From Sandarakinorhabdus sp. (GTDB taxonomy: Bacteria; Pseudomonadota; Alphaproteobacteria; Sphingomonadales; Sphingomonadaceae): DNA of 64,000 nucleotides. The translations under genes were made by a program, and so were the position numbers. Under the pieces are notes generated by a model, which was not told where the DNA came from, did not search any database, and saw only the letters and a list, made by a program, of their open reading frames with translations. The stretch lies in contig JAIMKW010000001.1 of NCBI GenBank assembly GCA_020692215.1, positions 966,442 to 1,030,441 on the forward strand, in the 5' to 3' direction. Shown one piece after another: positions 28,290 through 37,639 of the stretch (positions within the stretch are counted from its first letter, which is position 1; each line of letters begins with the position of its first letter).

Positions 28290-29174
28290 ATGCGCATGAC
28301 TGTCGCCTTCATCGGCCTTGGCAACATGGGGGGTGGTATGGCCGCCAATCTCGCCGCCAAGGGCCATTTCGTTCGCGCCTTCGATCTTTCGGCCGACGCG
28401 CTGGAGAAGGCGCGGCTGGCAGGCTGTGCAGCGGCTGGTTCGGCGGAGCAGGCGGTTTCAGGAGCCCATGTGATCGTGACAATGCTGCCAGCCGGGCAGC
28501 ATGTGGCGAGCGTCTATCGCGACGCGGTCTTTGGCAAGGCTGCCGCCGGCCCCTTGCTGATCGATTGTTCGACGATCGATGTGGGAACGGCCAAGGCGTT
28601 GGCGGCTGAGGCGGCCGGGCATGGCCTTGTGGCGGTTGATGCGCCGGTTTCCGGCGGTATCGCTGCGGCCAATTCGGGCACATTGACCTTCATGGTGGGC
28701 GGCACCGACGAGGGCTATGCCCGGGCAAAGCCGGTGCTGGAGGCGATGGGCAAGGCCGTGATCCACGCGGGTGCCAGCGGTGCCGGGCAGACCGCCAAGA
28801 TCTGCAACAACATGCTGCTGGGCGCATCGATGATCGCGACGGCCGAGGCCTTTGTGCTGGCGCAGGCGCTGGGGCTGGACCCGCAGCGCTTTTACGATAT
28901 CGCGTCGGTCTCATCCGGTCAGAACTGGTCGATGACCAGCTATTGCCCGCTGCCGGGCGTCGGGCCCGAAAGCCCGGCCGACCGGGACTATCAGGGCGGG
29001 TTTGCGGTTGCCCTGATGCTGAAGGACCTGCGGCTGGCGGCCGAAGCGGCCGAACTCGCGCATGCGCAGACCCCGATGGGCGCGAAGGCGCGCGAGATTT
29101 ACGAGGCTTTTGCCGAAGCCGGGCAGGGCGGGCTGGACTTTTCTGCGATCGTAAAGGCGCTGGAGCCCAGATAG
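28290..29174 (+). CDS. mmsB: 3-hydroxyisobutyrate dehydrogenase
   Basis: A 294-residue beta-hydroxyacid dehydrogenase that oxidises 3-hydroxyisobutyrate to methylmalonate semialdehyde with NAD. The Rossmann motif FIGLGNMGGGMAANL, the substrate-binding VDAPVSGGIAAANSGTLTFM and the catalytic lysine in GAGQTAKICNNMLLGA are present. It supplies the substrate of mmsA. Start ambiguous between ATG 28290 and ATG 28296. Just before it, GGCAAGTGAA occurs twice, at the end of the preceding gene and in the gap. Confidence 0.94.
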   Translation: MRMTVAFIGLGNMGGGMAANLAAKGHFVRAFDLSADALEKARLAGCAAAGSAEQAVSGAHVIVTMLPAGQHVASVYRDAVFGKAAAGPLLIDCSTIDVGTAKALAAEAAGHGLVAVDAPVSGGIAAANSGTLTFMVGGTDEGYARAKPVLEAMGKAVIHAGASGAGQTAKICNNMLLGASMIATAEAFVLAQALGLDPQRFYDIASVSSGQNWSMTSYCPLPGVGPESPADRDYQGGFAVALMLKDLRLAAEAAELAHAQTPMGAKAREIYEAFAEAGQGGLDFSAIVKALEPR

Positions 29175-29222
29175 CCGAGCCGTTGACCCCTCACCGCCAT
29201 TGGTTCAAGGCCCGCAGTCTTG

Positions 29223-32200
29223 ATGGCCGATGGCGGAGCAGGTGCAGGGATGGTGTCCATGGCATTTGGGGATGAACTGCGGCGGCTTCACCGCGCGCCC
29301 GAGCCCGAGGTTCTTCGCCCGCTGTTGCAAGGCACTGCGATTGCACCGGCAGAGCGGGAGGCTGTGCTGGCGCGGGCATCGGGCCTGCTGGGCGAACTTC
29401 GGGCGGCTGAAATGGACGGTTGGGTCAATCGCTTCCTGCAGCAGTATCGGCTGAACACAGCAGAAGGAAAGGCGCTGCTGAGCCTTGCCGAAGCCTTTCT
29501 TCGGGTGCCCGACAACGAGACGGCCGACCTGCTGATCCGCGACAAGCTGGGGGATGCCGAGTGGGACCGCTTTGCCGGCCAATCGGATTCTGCGCTGGTC
29601 AATTCCGCGACCTGGGGGCTCGTGATCACCAAGGCGTTGGTAAAGGAAGATGGCGGCGTTCTGAAGCGGCTTGTCACGCGGGCGGGTGAGCCCTTTGTGC
29701 GGACGGCCGTGGGCGCCGCCATGAAGCTGATGGCGCAGATCTTCGTGATGGGGCGCACCATCGATGAAGCGCTGAAAAGGGCAGATGAAAAGGATTACAA
29801 GGACTTCACGGCCAGTTTCGACATGCTGGGAGAGGCGGCGCGCACGCAGGCCGATGCCGCGCGCTATGCGCAATCCTATGCCGATGCGCTGGAAGCGGTG
29901 GGCCGGCAGGGCAACCGGCGGGCGCACAGCATTTCGGTAAAGCTGTCTGCACTGCACCCGCGCTATGAGACCGCGCACGCGGCAACCGCGGTTCCCGCGC
30001 TGACCGGGCTGGTTGCCGGGCTGGCGGCTCGGGCTGCCGCCCTGAATGTGGGGCTGACGATCGACGCAGAGGAACAGGACCGTCTTTTGATGTCGCTGGA
30101 TATCATCTCTGCGGTGGCCCGCCTGCCCGAGCTGAACGGTTGGGACGGACTGGGCATGGCGGTGCAATCCTATGGCAAGCGCGCCCGGCCGCTGGTGGAT
30201 TGGGTGGAGGCGCTTGGCGCGCAGACCGGCCGGCGGATTCAGGTTCGGCTGGTAAAGGGCGCCTATTGGGACAGCGAAATCAAGCGCGCGCAGGAGGGTG
30301 GGCTATCGGACTATCCGCTGTTCACGCGCAAGGCTGCGACCGATGTCTCGTATCTTGCCTGTGCGAGGGCGATGCTGGGGGCGGCGCACATATATCCTGC
30401 CTTTGCGAGCCACAATGCGCTGACGGTGGCCACGATAGCCCAATGGGCCGGCGACCGCCGCGATTTCGAGTTTCAGCGCCTGCACGGCATGGGGGCTGGC
30501 CTTTATGAAAGGATGGTGCGCGACGATGGCTATTCGTGCCGGCTGTATGCGCCTGTAGGCGGCCATCGCGATCTGCTGGCCTATCTGGTGCGCCGGCTGC
30601 TGGAAAATGGCGCCAACTCAAGCTTCGTGCATCAGTTGGCCGACAGCAGCATCAGCCAGGCCGAGCTCCTGGCGGACCCGGTGGACAAGATTGCGGCGGT
30701 TGGCGGCTCGCCCCATCCCGCCATCCCGCTGCCTGCCGATCTTTTCCCCGGTCGCAGGAATTCGGCAGGGCTGGACCTTGGCGATGTGGAAACGCTGGAC
30801 AAGGTGGAGGCCGATATCCGGGCCGCATTGCGCGAACCGCATCATGCAGCGCCACTGGTAGGTGGCCGCGAAATCGAGGGTGTTTCGCGCGCGGTCATCA
30901 ACCCGGCGCAGCCGAACCAGGTGGTCGGCCATGTGGTCGAGGCCAGTGTTGGGGATGCCGCCGAAGCCATTGCAGTGGCCGAGGGTGCTGCGAACCGTTG
31001 GGCCGCAACAGCTGTGGACGTGCGCGCTGCCGCGCTGGAACGGCTGGCGGACCGGCTGGAAGCCGACCGGGATGCCCTGCTTGGCCTGCTGCAGGCCGAG
31101 GCCGGAAAGACGCTGGGCGATGCCGTTGCCGACTTGCGCGAGGCGGTGGATTTCTGCCGCTATTATGCGGTGGAGGCGCGGCGGCAGTTTGCGCCGGTGC
31201 AGCTTCCCGGGCCAACCGGGGAGGCGAACAGCCTTATGCTGTGCGGCCGCGGTGTTTTCGTGACGATTGCTCCCTGGAACTTCCCGCTCGCGATCTTCCT
31301 GGGGCAAAGCGTGGCGGCGCTGGTGGCGGGCAATGCGGTGATAGCGAAACCTGCCCCGCAAACGCCGTTGATTGCCATGCGTGCGGTGCGCCACGCCCAT
31401 GCAGCGGGGTTTCCCGCCGACGTGTTGCAGATGCTGCCGGGCGAAGGGGCCGTGGGCGCAGCGTTGACAGCGGATCGCCGCGTTGCAGGCGTGGCGTTTA
31501 CGGGATCGACCCGAACGGCCAGGCTCATTGCGAAAAGCCTGCTGGCTGATGAGGCGCGCCCGATCGTGCCGCTGATCGCCGAAACGGGCGGTTTGAACAC
31601 GATGATCGTGGATTCGACAGCGCTTCCCGAACAGGTGGTGGCTGATGTGATCACCTCGGCATTCCGGTCGGCCGGGCAGCGCTGCTCGGCGCTGCGGCTC
31701 TTGCTGTTGCAGGAAGAGGTTGCCGCGCCGATCCTGGAAATGCTGGCCGGAGCCATGGGATCTCTGGTGGTTGGCGATCCGATGGATCGGGCAACCGATG
31801 TCGGGCCGGTGATTGACGGGGCAGCGCATGCGCGGCTGATGGCCTATCTTGCCACTCATCCTGCGCGCATCCTGCACCAGTGCGATACGCCGGCGACAGG
31901 ATGGTTCGTGCCGCCGACCATCGTGCGCCTCGATTCGCCCGATGAACTGACCGAGGAGTGGTTCGGCCCCATCTTGCATGTGGCGACCTGGCGGGCGGGA
32001 GAGCTGGAGGGATTGCTGGGGCAAATCAACGCGAGCGGCTATGGCCTGACCATGGGCCTGCACAGCCGGATAGCCGCCACGGCTGATACTGTCAGGCGCA
32101 AGGCGAAGGTGGGGAACCTTTATGTGAACAGGGCAATGATTGGCGCAGTGGTGGGGGCGCAGCCCTTTGGCGGGGAGGGGCTGAGCGGAACCGGTCCCAA

Positions 32201-32306
32201 GGCCGGCGGCCCGCATTATCTGTCGCGCTTCGCGGTCGAGCGCGCCGTCAGCATCGACACCACCAGCTCGGGTGGCAACGCCAGCCTGTTGTCGATCGGG
32301 GATTGA
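29223..32306 (+). CDS. putA: Bifunctional proline dehydrogenase / P5C dehydrogenase PutA
   Basis: A 1027-residue enzyme oxidising proline to glutamate in two steps, with FAD and then NAD. The proline dehydrogenase barrel occupies about residues 70-470 (SVKLSALHPRYE, RLVKGAYWDSEIKRAQ, YAPVGGHRDLLAYLVRRLL). The aldehyde dehydrogenase part follows (IAPWNFPLAIFLGQSVAAL, IAETGGLNTMIVDST, catalytic cysteine in SAGQRCSALRLLLL). There is no N-terminal ribbon-helix-helix DNA-binding domain, so this PutA is not expected to repress its own gene. Other possible starts are ATG 29250 and ATG 29259. proC, the opposite pathway, lies at 48.5 kb. Confidence 0.95.
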   Translation: MADGGAGAGMVSMAFGDELRRLHRAPEPEVLRPLLQGTAIAPAEREAVLARASGLLGELRAAEMDGWVNRFLQQYRLNTAEGKALLSLAEAFLRVPDNETADLLIRDKLGDAEWDRFAGQSDSALVNSATWGLVITKALVKEDGGVLKRLVTRAGEPFVRTAVGAAMKLMAQIFVMGRTIDEALKRADEKDYKDFTASFDMLGEAARTQADAARYAQSYADALEAVGRQGNRRAHSISVKLSALHPRYETAHAATAVPALTGLVAGLAARAAALNVGLTIDAEEQDRLLMSLDIISAVARLPELNGWDGLGMAVQSYGKRARPLVDWVEALGAQTGRRIQVRLVKGAYWDSEIKRAQEGGLSDYPLFTRKAATDVSYLACARAMLGAAHIYPAFASHNALTVATIAQWAGDRRDFEFQRLHGMGAGLYERMVRDDGYSCRLYAPVGGHRDLLAYLVRRLLENGANSSFVHQLADSSISQAELLADPVDKIAAVGGSPHPAIPLPADLFPGRRNSAGLDLGDVETLDKVEADIRAALREPHHAAPLVGGREIEGVSRAVINPAQPNQVVGHVVEASVGDAAEAIAVAEGAANRWAATAVDVRAAALERLADRLEADRDALLGLLQAEAGKTLGDAVADLREAVDFCRYYAVEARRQFAPVQLPGPTGEANSLMLCGRGVFVTIAPWNFPLAIFLGQSVAALVAGNAVIAKPAPQTPLIAMRAVRHAHAAGFPADVLQMLPGEGAVGAALTADRRVAGVAFTGSTRTARLIAKSLLADEARPIVPLIAETGGLNTMIVDSTALPEQVVADVITSAFRSAGQRCSALRLLLLQEEVAAPILEMLAGAMGSLVVGDPMDRATDVGPVIDGAAHARLMAYLATHPARILHQCDTPATGWFVPPTIVRLDSPDELTEEWFGPILHVATWRAGELEGLLGQINASGYGLTMGLHSRIAATADTVRRKAKVGNLYVNRAMIGAVVGAQPFGGEGLSGTGPKAGGPHYLSRFAVERAVSIDTTSSGGNASLLSIGD

Positions 32307-32438
32307 CGGTGCGGCCTTGCCCTTGCTGACGCGTGGCCTGCATGCCGGCGCTGCGAGGGCGCGCCGTGCCGGGGCGCAGCCTTGCGGCTTGATGGACCCG
32401 CCATGGGGTGCCGCGTCGGCAGAGCTGCGGACGCGGCC

Positions 32439-33917
32439 ATGCTGAAGAAGGCATCATTCGACATTCTGGCCCTGTTTGCCGGCAGGCTGGGCGGGCTTTT
32501 GGTGAATCTGCTGTTCCTGCCGCTCTATGATGCGGCGCTCGGCCCCGTGGTGTTTGGCGCTGTTTCCCTTGTGCTTGCGGTTCAGGCCTTCTTCCTGATG
32601 TTCGATTTCGGGCTGGCAACGCTGCTGGGGGCCGATCTTGCCGCTGCCGGTCAGGATGCAGCTGCGCGCCAGCGCTGTGCAGGGGTCTGGCGCAGATCCA
32701 AGATCGCGGTTGGCCTTGCATCCGTGGCAGCTGGTGTGGCGGTGATGGCTGTCAGTGGTGCATTCGGCACCGGCGACGGCGTTGTGCGGCCGACGGATTT
32801 CCTGCTCGCAGCGTTGCTTGTTGCCGCAATGCTCCTGATCAACGCTGGCCAGGCTGCGTTGATTGCCGATGGGCGCATCCGGCTTGCGAGCGCTCTTCAG
32901 GTTGGAGGCGCCATCGGGCGAAGCGTTGCGGCCCTGATGGCCATCCATCTGCTGGAGCCTAGCCTGCAGAGCTTTCTGTTGGGCCAGCTCGCCATTCTGG
33001 CGCTTCATGGCCTGTTGATGGACGGGATTGTCCGCCGGATGCTCGGTCGGCCGCTTTTGCACAGCATGGACGAGGGTGGATTTCTGGATCTTTGGCGCCG
33101 TGTGCGCATGTTGATGGCCTATGGGCTTGCCGGCGCGCTGGTGATGCAGATCGACAAGCCGCTGGTCGCCCACTACTTTTCGCTTGAACTGGCGGGCCGG
33201 TGGTTTCTGGCCGTTACCTATTCGCTTACCCCGATCGCCCTGCTGGCCGGGCCGCTGCATCAGTTCTTCTTTCCCCGCGTCGTGCAGGCCAGGGATCGAC
33301 CATCGGCGTTGCTGGAAACATCGCAGCAGTTTCAGGTGGCAACAGTGCTGGCAGTTGCAGCCCCGTGCCTGTTTCTTGCCTGGATGGCACCGGACATCGT
33401 CTCTCTCTGGCTCAGGCATGCCCCGGACTCCAGTCTTGTAGCCTCTCTTGCCGCCCCGCTTGTGCTTGCGGCCGGATTTGGCGCCATGGGCTATCTGCCA
33501 ACCGCATTCCTGATCGGCACCGGGCGAAGGCGATTTGCCGCTGTGCTCTCGTGGGTGATGCTGCTTTTCGTGGCAGCAGGGCTCGCGGCTGCGGGGCATG
33601 CCGGCTCCATCCGCGGTTTCCTGCTGGTCTATTGCCTGTTTCACATATCCAGCTGCCTTGCCCAGTGGCTATGGATGCTGAAGCACAGCGATCGGCAATC
33701 CTGGTGGCCGTTGGTGATCAGGAGCTGGCTGCTGCCGCTTGTGCTGGTTCTGTTTCCCTATTCCCTGTTGCTGGCTATCATCTCTTCTGCCGATCTCGGG
33801 CTGTTTGCCCGCTTGTCGGCGGGGATGTTCGCGGGGGCTGCCGTTAGTGTCGTGGTTGCCTGGCGAACCTGGGCCAGCTATGGGAAGCCCCTTCATTTAG
33901 GCCGACTATCAGATTGA
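32439..33917 (+). CDS. Wzx-type polysaccharide flippase
   Basis: A 492-residue membrane protein of the MATE/MOP flippase superfamily with about 12 hydrophobic segments. The start MLKKASFDILALFAGRLGGL and the mid-protein QIDKPLVAHYFSLELAGRWF are typical of Wzx-like exporters. It should flip undecaprenyl-linked repeat units to the periplasm for Wzy polymerisation. The following GT2 gene begins 6 bp after its stop. The minus-strand operon further on encodes polymerase and chain-length functions. Confidence 0.85.
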   Translation: MLKKASFDILALFAGRLGGLLVNLLFLPLYDAALGPVVFGAVSLVLAVQAFFLMFDFGLATLLGADLAAAGQDAAARQRCAGVWRRSKIAVGLASVAAGVAVMAVSGAFGTGDGVVRPTDFLLAALLVAAMLLINAGQAALIADGRIRLASALQVGGAIGRSVAALMAIHLLEPSLQSFLLGQLAILALHGLLMDGIVRRMLGRPLLHSMDEGGFLDLWRRVRMLMAYGLAGALVMQIDKPLVAHYFSLELAGRWFLAVTYSLTPIALLAGPLHQFFFPRVVQARDRPSALLETSQQFQVATVLAVAAPCLFLAWMAPDIVSLWLRHAPDSSLVASLAAPLVLAAGFGAMGYLPTAFLIGTGRRRFAAVLSWVMLLFVAAGLAAAGHAGSIRGFLLVYCLFHISSCLAQWLWMLKHSDRQSWWPLVIRSWLLPLVLVLFPYSLLLAIISSADLGLFARLSAGMFAGAAVSVVVAWRTWASYGKPLHLGRLSD

Positions 33918-33922
33918 AAAAT

Positions 33923-35101
33923 ATGCCTGATCTTTCGATCATCATTCCAACTGCAAATCGTCAGGACTATGCCGTTGTCGCGGCCAAGGTGATTGCCTGG
34001 GCGTGCCCTGAGGCGGAGATCGTCTTCAGCGACAGCAGCCGCGACGATGGCCTTCACCGGATGTTGCGCGAAGCGGGGATTCCGGCCGACCGCCTTGTCT
34101 ATGTTCGGCAGCCCCACGCAATCGACGTGGTTTCGAACTTCAATCGTGCAGCCGAGGCAGCCACCGGCAGGTGGATGATGTTTCTGGGCGATGATGACTG
34201 CATCGGGCCCCGTATAATGGACGTGGTGCGCTGGGCCGACAGGAACAATGTTGATTCCGTTGTTTCCTATGGCAACCAGTTTCACGCTGTCTATTACTGG
34301 CCCGGAGTGAAATCCCGATATTTTGGGGAAGGTTATTCCGCGCGGCTCAACATCAATGCGTTCAGCGGCCGGGCGAGACCGCTGGATGCGCTGAAGGAAG
34401 TGCAATCCGCGCTCAGGAATTTCGGCGCCGGCCTTGGCTGGATGGCACGCGCCTATCACGGCCTTGTTCACCGCAGCGTATTCGAAACCATCCAGCAGCG
34501 GCATGGCGCCATGTTCGGCGGTGTGAGCCCTGACATTTACAGCGGCACCCTGATCTCGATGCTGTCGAACAAGCCTGCCATTGTCGAATGGCCTTTTGTC
34601 CTTCCAGGCGCATCACCCAAGAGCATGGCCGGGCATGGCGCAGCCCGGACCGACCGGGCCGAACTGTGGACCCATCCCCACACCGCCCCCTTCAAGGGGT
34701 TGCAGTGGGATCCGCTGATCCCCGAATTCTACAGCCCCACCGTTGTGTGGTCATTCAGCTTCAAGCAGGCGGTGGATGTGCTGGGCGACAAACGGCTCCA
34801 GCCCAATCTCGCCCTGCTCTACGCCCGCAGTTTCCTGTATGATTGGGATCACAGGGGCGCCACGGAAGATGCCGTCAGGGCATGGAGCCGGGACCGTGGG
34901 GCGGTTGCAGCCCATATGGCCGTGGGTGCTGAAATGGCGATGGAGGGAGGGCGCTTTGCAGCCAAGGTCGTTCGGCGGCTGGGACGCATGATCAGGCCGC
35001 CTTCGGGAAGTTCCAGCATTGGTAACCTGCAGGACATTGATGCTGCCTATCGTGCGCTCGATGAACTGACCCGTCGGGATTTCCAGCTGCATCTGGATTG
35101 A
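33923..35101 (+). CDS. Glycosyltransferase family 2-like
   Basis: A 392-residue GT-A fold glycosyltransferase. The nucleotide-sugar domain opens with PDLSIIIPTANRQDYAVVAA and has the metal-binding DxD-type motif FLGDDDCIGP near residue 93. The C-terminal half (from about 200) is unusual and includes SSNKPAIVEWPFV-like strands that I cannot assign. No membrane segment was seen. ATG 33923 is favoured over TTG 33914, which overlaps the flippase stop. It presumably adds one sugar of the exopolysaccharide repeat unit. Confidence 0.82.
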   Translation: MPDLSIIIPTANRQDYAVVAAKVIAWACPEAEIVFSDSSRDDGLHRMLREAGIPADRLVYVRQPHAIDVVSNFNRAAEAATGRWMMFLGDDDCIGPRIMDVVRWADRNNVDSVVSYGNQFHAVYYWPGVKSRYFGEGYSARLNINAFSGRARPLDALKEVQSALRNFGAGLGWMARAYHGLVHRSVFETIQQRHGAMFGGVSPDIYSGTLISMLSNKPAIVEWPFVLPGASPKSMAGHGAARTDRAELWTHPHTAPFKGLQWDPLIPEFYSPTVVWSFSFKQAVDVLGDKRLQPNLALLYARSFLYDWDHRGATEDAVRAWSRDRGAVAAHMAVGAEMAMEGGRFAAKVVRRLGRMIRPPSGSSSIGNLQDIDAAYRALDELTRRDFQLHLD

Positions 35102-35104
35102 AAA

Positions 35105-35177
35105 CGCCGCCTGCGGCGGCGCGTTCGTTGTGCCAAGGCCCGATGCGGCAGGCGTATAGGGTTCGGCCTGCCTGCCG
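35105..35177. terminator. Stem-loops between convergent polysaccharide genes
   Basis: A GC-rich element CGCCGC-CT-GCGGCG (35105-35118) and a second perfect 8-bp inverted repeat CGGCAGGC/GCCTGCCG (35146-35153/35170-35177) fill the gap between the convergent GT2 and WbuB-like genes. No T-run follows, so bidirectional terminator function is only inferred. Confidence 0.4.
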
Positions 35178-35245
35178 ACGCGCGGTCACGCTTGCGGCAT
35201 TCCGCCGACGACAGACAGGCTGCTGCCATCAGGATGTGCCGGTGC

Positions 35246-36445
35246 TCAACCAGTCTCGCCGCGGCGAAGGGCTTCGCAGATCTGGGCCACCGCCACGTCT
35301 GCCGAGAAGGTTGCGCGAAACAGCGCCCTTGGCCTTGAGGGAAGCGCGGGATCCGTCTGCAATTCGGCCAGAAGATCGGTCGCCATGTCGACGAGCTGAT
35401 CGATATCGTTCGCCTCGCTGGCCCGGCCGACCCGGTTCGCACGGATCATTTCGGCAAGATCGTTGCCGCGGTTGATGGTGGCGAGGACCGGAAGGCCGCT
35501 CTGCATGCAGGAAACGAACTTGCCCGGAATGTTGTGCGACGTGTGCCTGTGGTCGAGTGCTACCAGGCCGATGTGGCACTGGGCGTATAGATCCGGAATC
35601 TCGTCGGGATCGATTTCATCGAAGACCAGCGCGTTGCCCAGGTTTCGGCTTTCGATGTCTTGCCGGATTCGTGCAACGTCGCTTCCGCGCCCCACGAAAA
35701 TGAAGCCGACATCGTCGCGGCCGTGAAGACGCTCTGCCAGCGCGACAAGCTTGTCCATGCCCTGAGCCACGCCCATATTGCCCGCGTAGACCATGATCGC
35801 TCGGCCTGCCAGACGGGTTTGCGAAACGCGGATGCTGCACGGCGTGGTACCGGGCTCGCCCAGCCAATTGTGGAGAACCTCCAGCTCGCTGTGAACGCCC
35901 TTTGCGCCATCGAAGAAGGCAAGGTTGCCCGGCGATTGAACGCCGATAATGTCAGCCGCCCTGTATTGGTGGTTGGCGATCGCATCGAAGACCGAAAACA
36001 CGGGCCCGCGCTTCATCAGGCCCATGTCCAGCGCCCATTGTGGAAAGATGTCTCGCAGGATCAGATAGGAACGGCAGCCGCTGCCCTGCTTGAGATGGTT
36101 GATGAGGGGCGCGTGGAAAATCGAGGGTGAATACCAGACCACGCCGTCCCACAGGGTATTGCGGTGTGGGCTTCGGCCCAGATTGCGCCGCATCGCGAAC
36201 GGCATCCGATATTCGCCAATCGTGCGCCGGATATAGCCGATGTCCTTGGTTCTGGGGGAGGCAAGACGCAGAACCTCGAAGCCGTCCATCGGCTCGAGAC
36301 TGTAGGGCGCGTCGAGGTCGCTCGACGGTATCATGACTGTCAGCGCATGGCCTTGCCGGGCGAACTCGCGCGCGAGATCGCGGAGCTGGACAGCGCCTGA
36401 TGTGCGCAAGGGTGGAAAGGTGTCTCCAACAAGAGCGATGCGCAC
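35246..36445 (-). CDS. WbuB-like glycosyltransferase family 4
   Basis: A 399-residue GT4 transferase. The N-terminal GT-B domain begins MRIALVGDTFPPLRTSGAVQ; the nucleotide-sugar-binding part has IMVYAGNMGVAQGMDKLVAL, FVGRGSDVARI and the GT4 glutamate region near SHNIPGKFVSCMQSGLPVLA. It most resembles WbuB, an N-acetyl-L-fucosamine transferase in some O-antigen clusters where it also follows fnlA, fnlB and fnlC. It is the last gene of the minus-strand polysaccharide operon, 10 bp after the epimerase. Confidence 0.85.
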   Translation of the reverse strand: MRIALVGDTFPPLRTSGAVQLRDLAREFARQGHALTVMIPSSDLDAPYSLEPMDGFEVLRLASPRTKDIGYIRRTIGEYRMPFAMRRNLGRSPHRNTLWDGVVWYSPSIFHAPLINHLKQGSGCRSYLILRDIFPQWALDMGLMKRGPVFSVFDAIANHQYRAADIIGVQSPGNLAFFDGAKGVHSELEVLHNWLGEPGTTPCSIRVSQTRLAGRAIMVYAGNMGVAQGMDKLVALAERLHGRDDVGFIFVGRGSDVARIRQDIESRNLGNALVFDEIDPDEIPDLYAQCHIGLVALDHRHTSHNIPGKFVSCMQSGLPVLATINRGNDLAEMIRANRVGRASEANDIDQLVDMATDLLAELQTDPALPSRPRALFRATFSADVAVAQICEALRRGETG

Positions 36446-36455
36446 AGGCTTTGCC

Positions 36456-37586
36456 TCAGTATTTCTTCCAGACCACCCGGTTCACATAATCGGTGTAGCT
36501 CATGATGATCCGCAGCACCTTGTCCGACACATTGGGCACAGCATAGTCGCTAACCAGCCTCAGCAGCCGTTCGGTTCCGCGGGGTTGGGCCGAAAGGATT
36601 TCAAGCGCTTGCAAGGCCCGTTCGGCATTGAGGCCGACCATCATGACAGAGCCCTCCTCGGTTGCTTCCTGCCGCTCGTGGGTGTCGCGGATGTTGAGTG
36701 CCGGAAAGTTCAGGATGGAGGAATCCTCGCTGATCGTTCCACTGTCGGACAGCACAGCGCGCGCGCCGATCTGAAGGCGATTGTAATCGATGAAGCCAAA
36801 GGGTTTGATCAAGCGGACATGCGGGTGGAACGAAATGCCATGCTCTTCTATGCGATTTTTCGTTCGCGGATGCGTTGAAACGATGATGGGAAGATCATGG
36901 TGGTCCGCGATGCTGTTCAGCATGTCCGCCAGCAGCTGAAGGCGTGGCTTCGCATCGACATTTTCTTCACGGTGCGCGCTGACCAGGAAATACTCCTGTT
37001 CGTTCAGATCCAGTCTTTCGAGAATGTCGGATCGCCGGATAGCCTCGTCGTGCATCGTCAAGACCTCGTACATCGGGCTGCCGGTCTTGAAGGTCAGGTC
37101 CGGGGCGAGGCCTTCCCGCAACAGGTTGGCACGCGCGAAGTCTGAATAGGCCAGGTTCACGTCGGCGCTATGGTCGACGATTTTCCGGTTGATTTCCTCG
37201 GGCACCCGCAAATCGAAGCAGCGATTTCCCGCTTCCATGTGAAAGATAGGGATATGGTGCCGCTTGGCTGGCAGGACTGCCATGCAGCTGTTGGTATCTC
37301 CCAGAACAAGAAGCGCATCCGGGCGGTCGGCCGTCAGCAGGCTGTCCACCTTCACGATGACATTCGCGATCGTCTGTGCCGGCGTTTCGCCAGCCGATTT
37401 CAGGAAATGATCGGGGCGGCGGACACCCAGATCCTGAAAGAATATCTCATTCAGTTCGAAATCATAATTCTGGCCCGTGTGAACCAGCGTGTGTTCGGTG
37501 AACTGATCGAGCTTTGCAATTGTGCATGACAGACGAATGACCTCTGGCCGGGTGCCAAGAACTGTCATCACTTTCAATTTACGCAC
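36456..37586 (-). CDS. fnlC: UDP-N-acetylglucosamine 2-epimerase family (FnlC/WbjD type)
   Basis: A 376-residue epimerase of the WecB/FnlC superfamily. Features are VLGTRPEVIRLSCTIAKLD, HTGQNYDFELNEIFFQDLG, the VLGDTNSCM loop, HMEAGNRCFDLRVPEEINR and DSGTISEDSSIL. In the L-FucNAc/L-QuiNAc pathways this enzyme inverts C-2 of the reduced sugar. GTG 37586 with GGAAAGG upstream is chosen; ATG 37568 is possible. The RmlD-like reductase precedes it by 53 bp and the WbuB-like transferase follows. Confidence 0.87.
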   Translation of the reverse strand: MRKLKVMTVLGTRPEVIRLSCTIAKLDQFTEHTLVHTGQNYDFELNEIFFQDLGVRRPDHFLKSAGETPAQTIANVIVKVDSLLTADRPDALLVLGDTNSCMAVLPAKRHHIPIFHMEAGNRCFDLRVPEEINRKIVDHSADVNLAYSDFARANLLREGLAPDLTFKTGSPMYEVLTMHDEAIRRSDILERLDLNEQEYFLVSAHREENVDAKPRLQLLADMLNSIADHHDLPIIVSTHPRTKNRIEEHGISFHPHVRLIKPFGFIDYNRLQIGARAVLSDSGTISEDSSILNFPALNIRDTHERQEATEEGSVMMVGLNAERALQALEILSAQPRGTERLLRLVSDYAVPNVSDKVLRIIMSYTDYVNRVVWKKY

Positions 37587-37639
37587 AGCGCGCCTTTCCG
37601 GGTTTCATACGTCATTGCTTGTCCTCGAATAGCCCAGGC

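Noticed and set aside
32307..32438. RNA gene between putA and the flippase gene
   Set aside because: The 132-bp gap is GC-rich with no cloverleaf, T-run or conserved motif that I could recognise.
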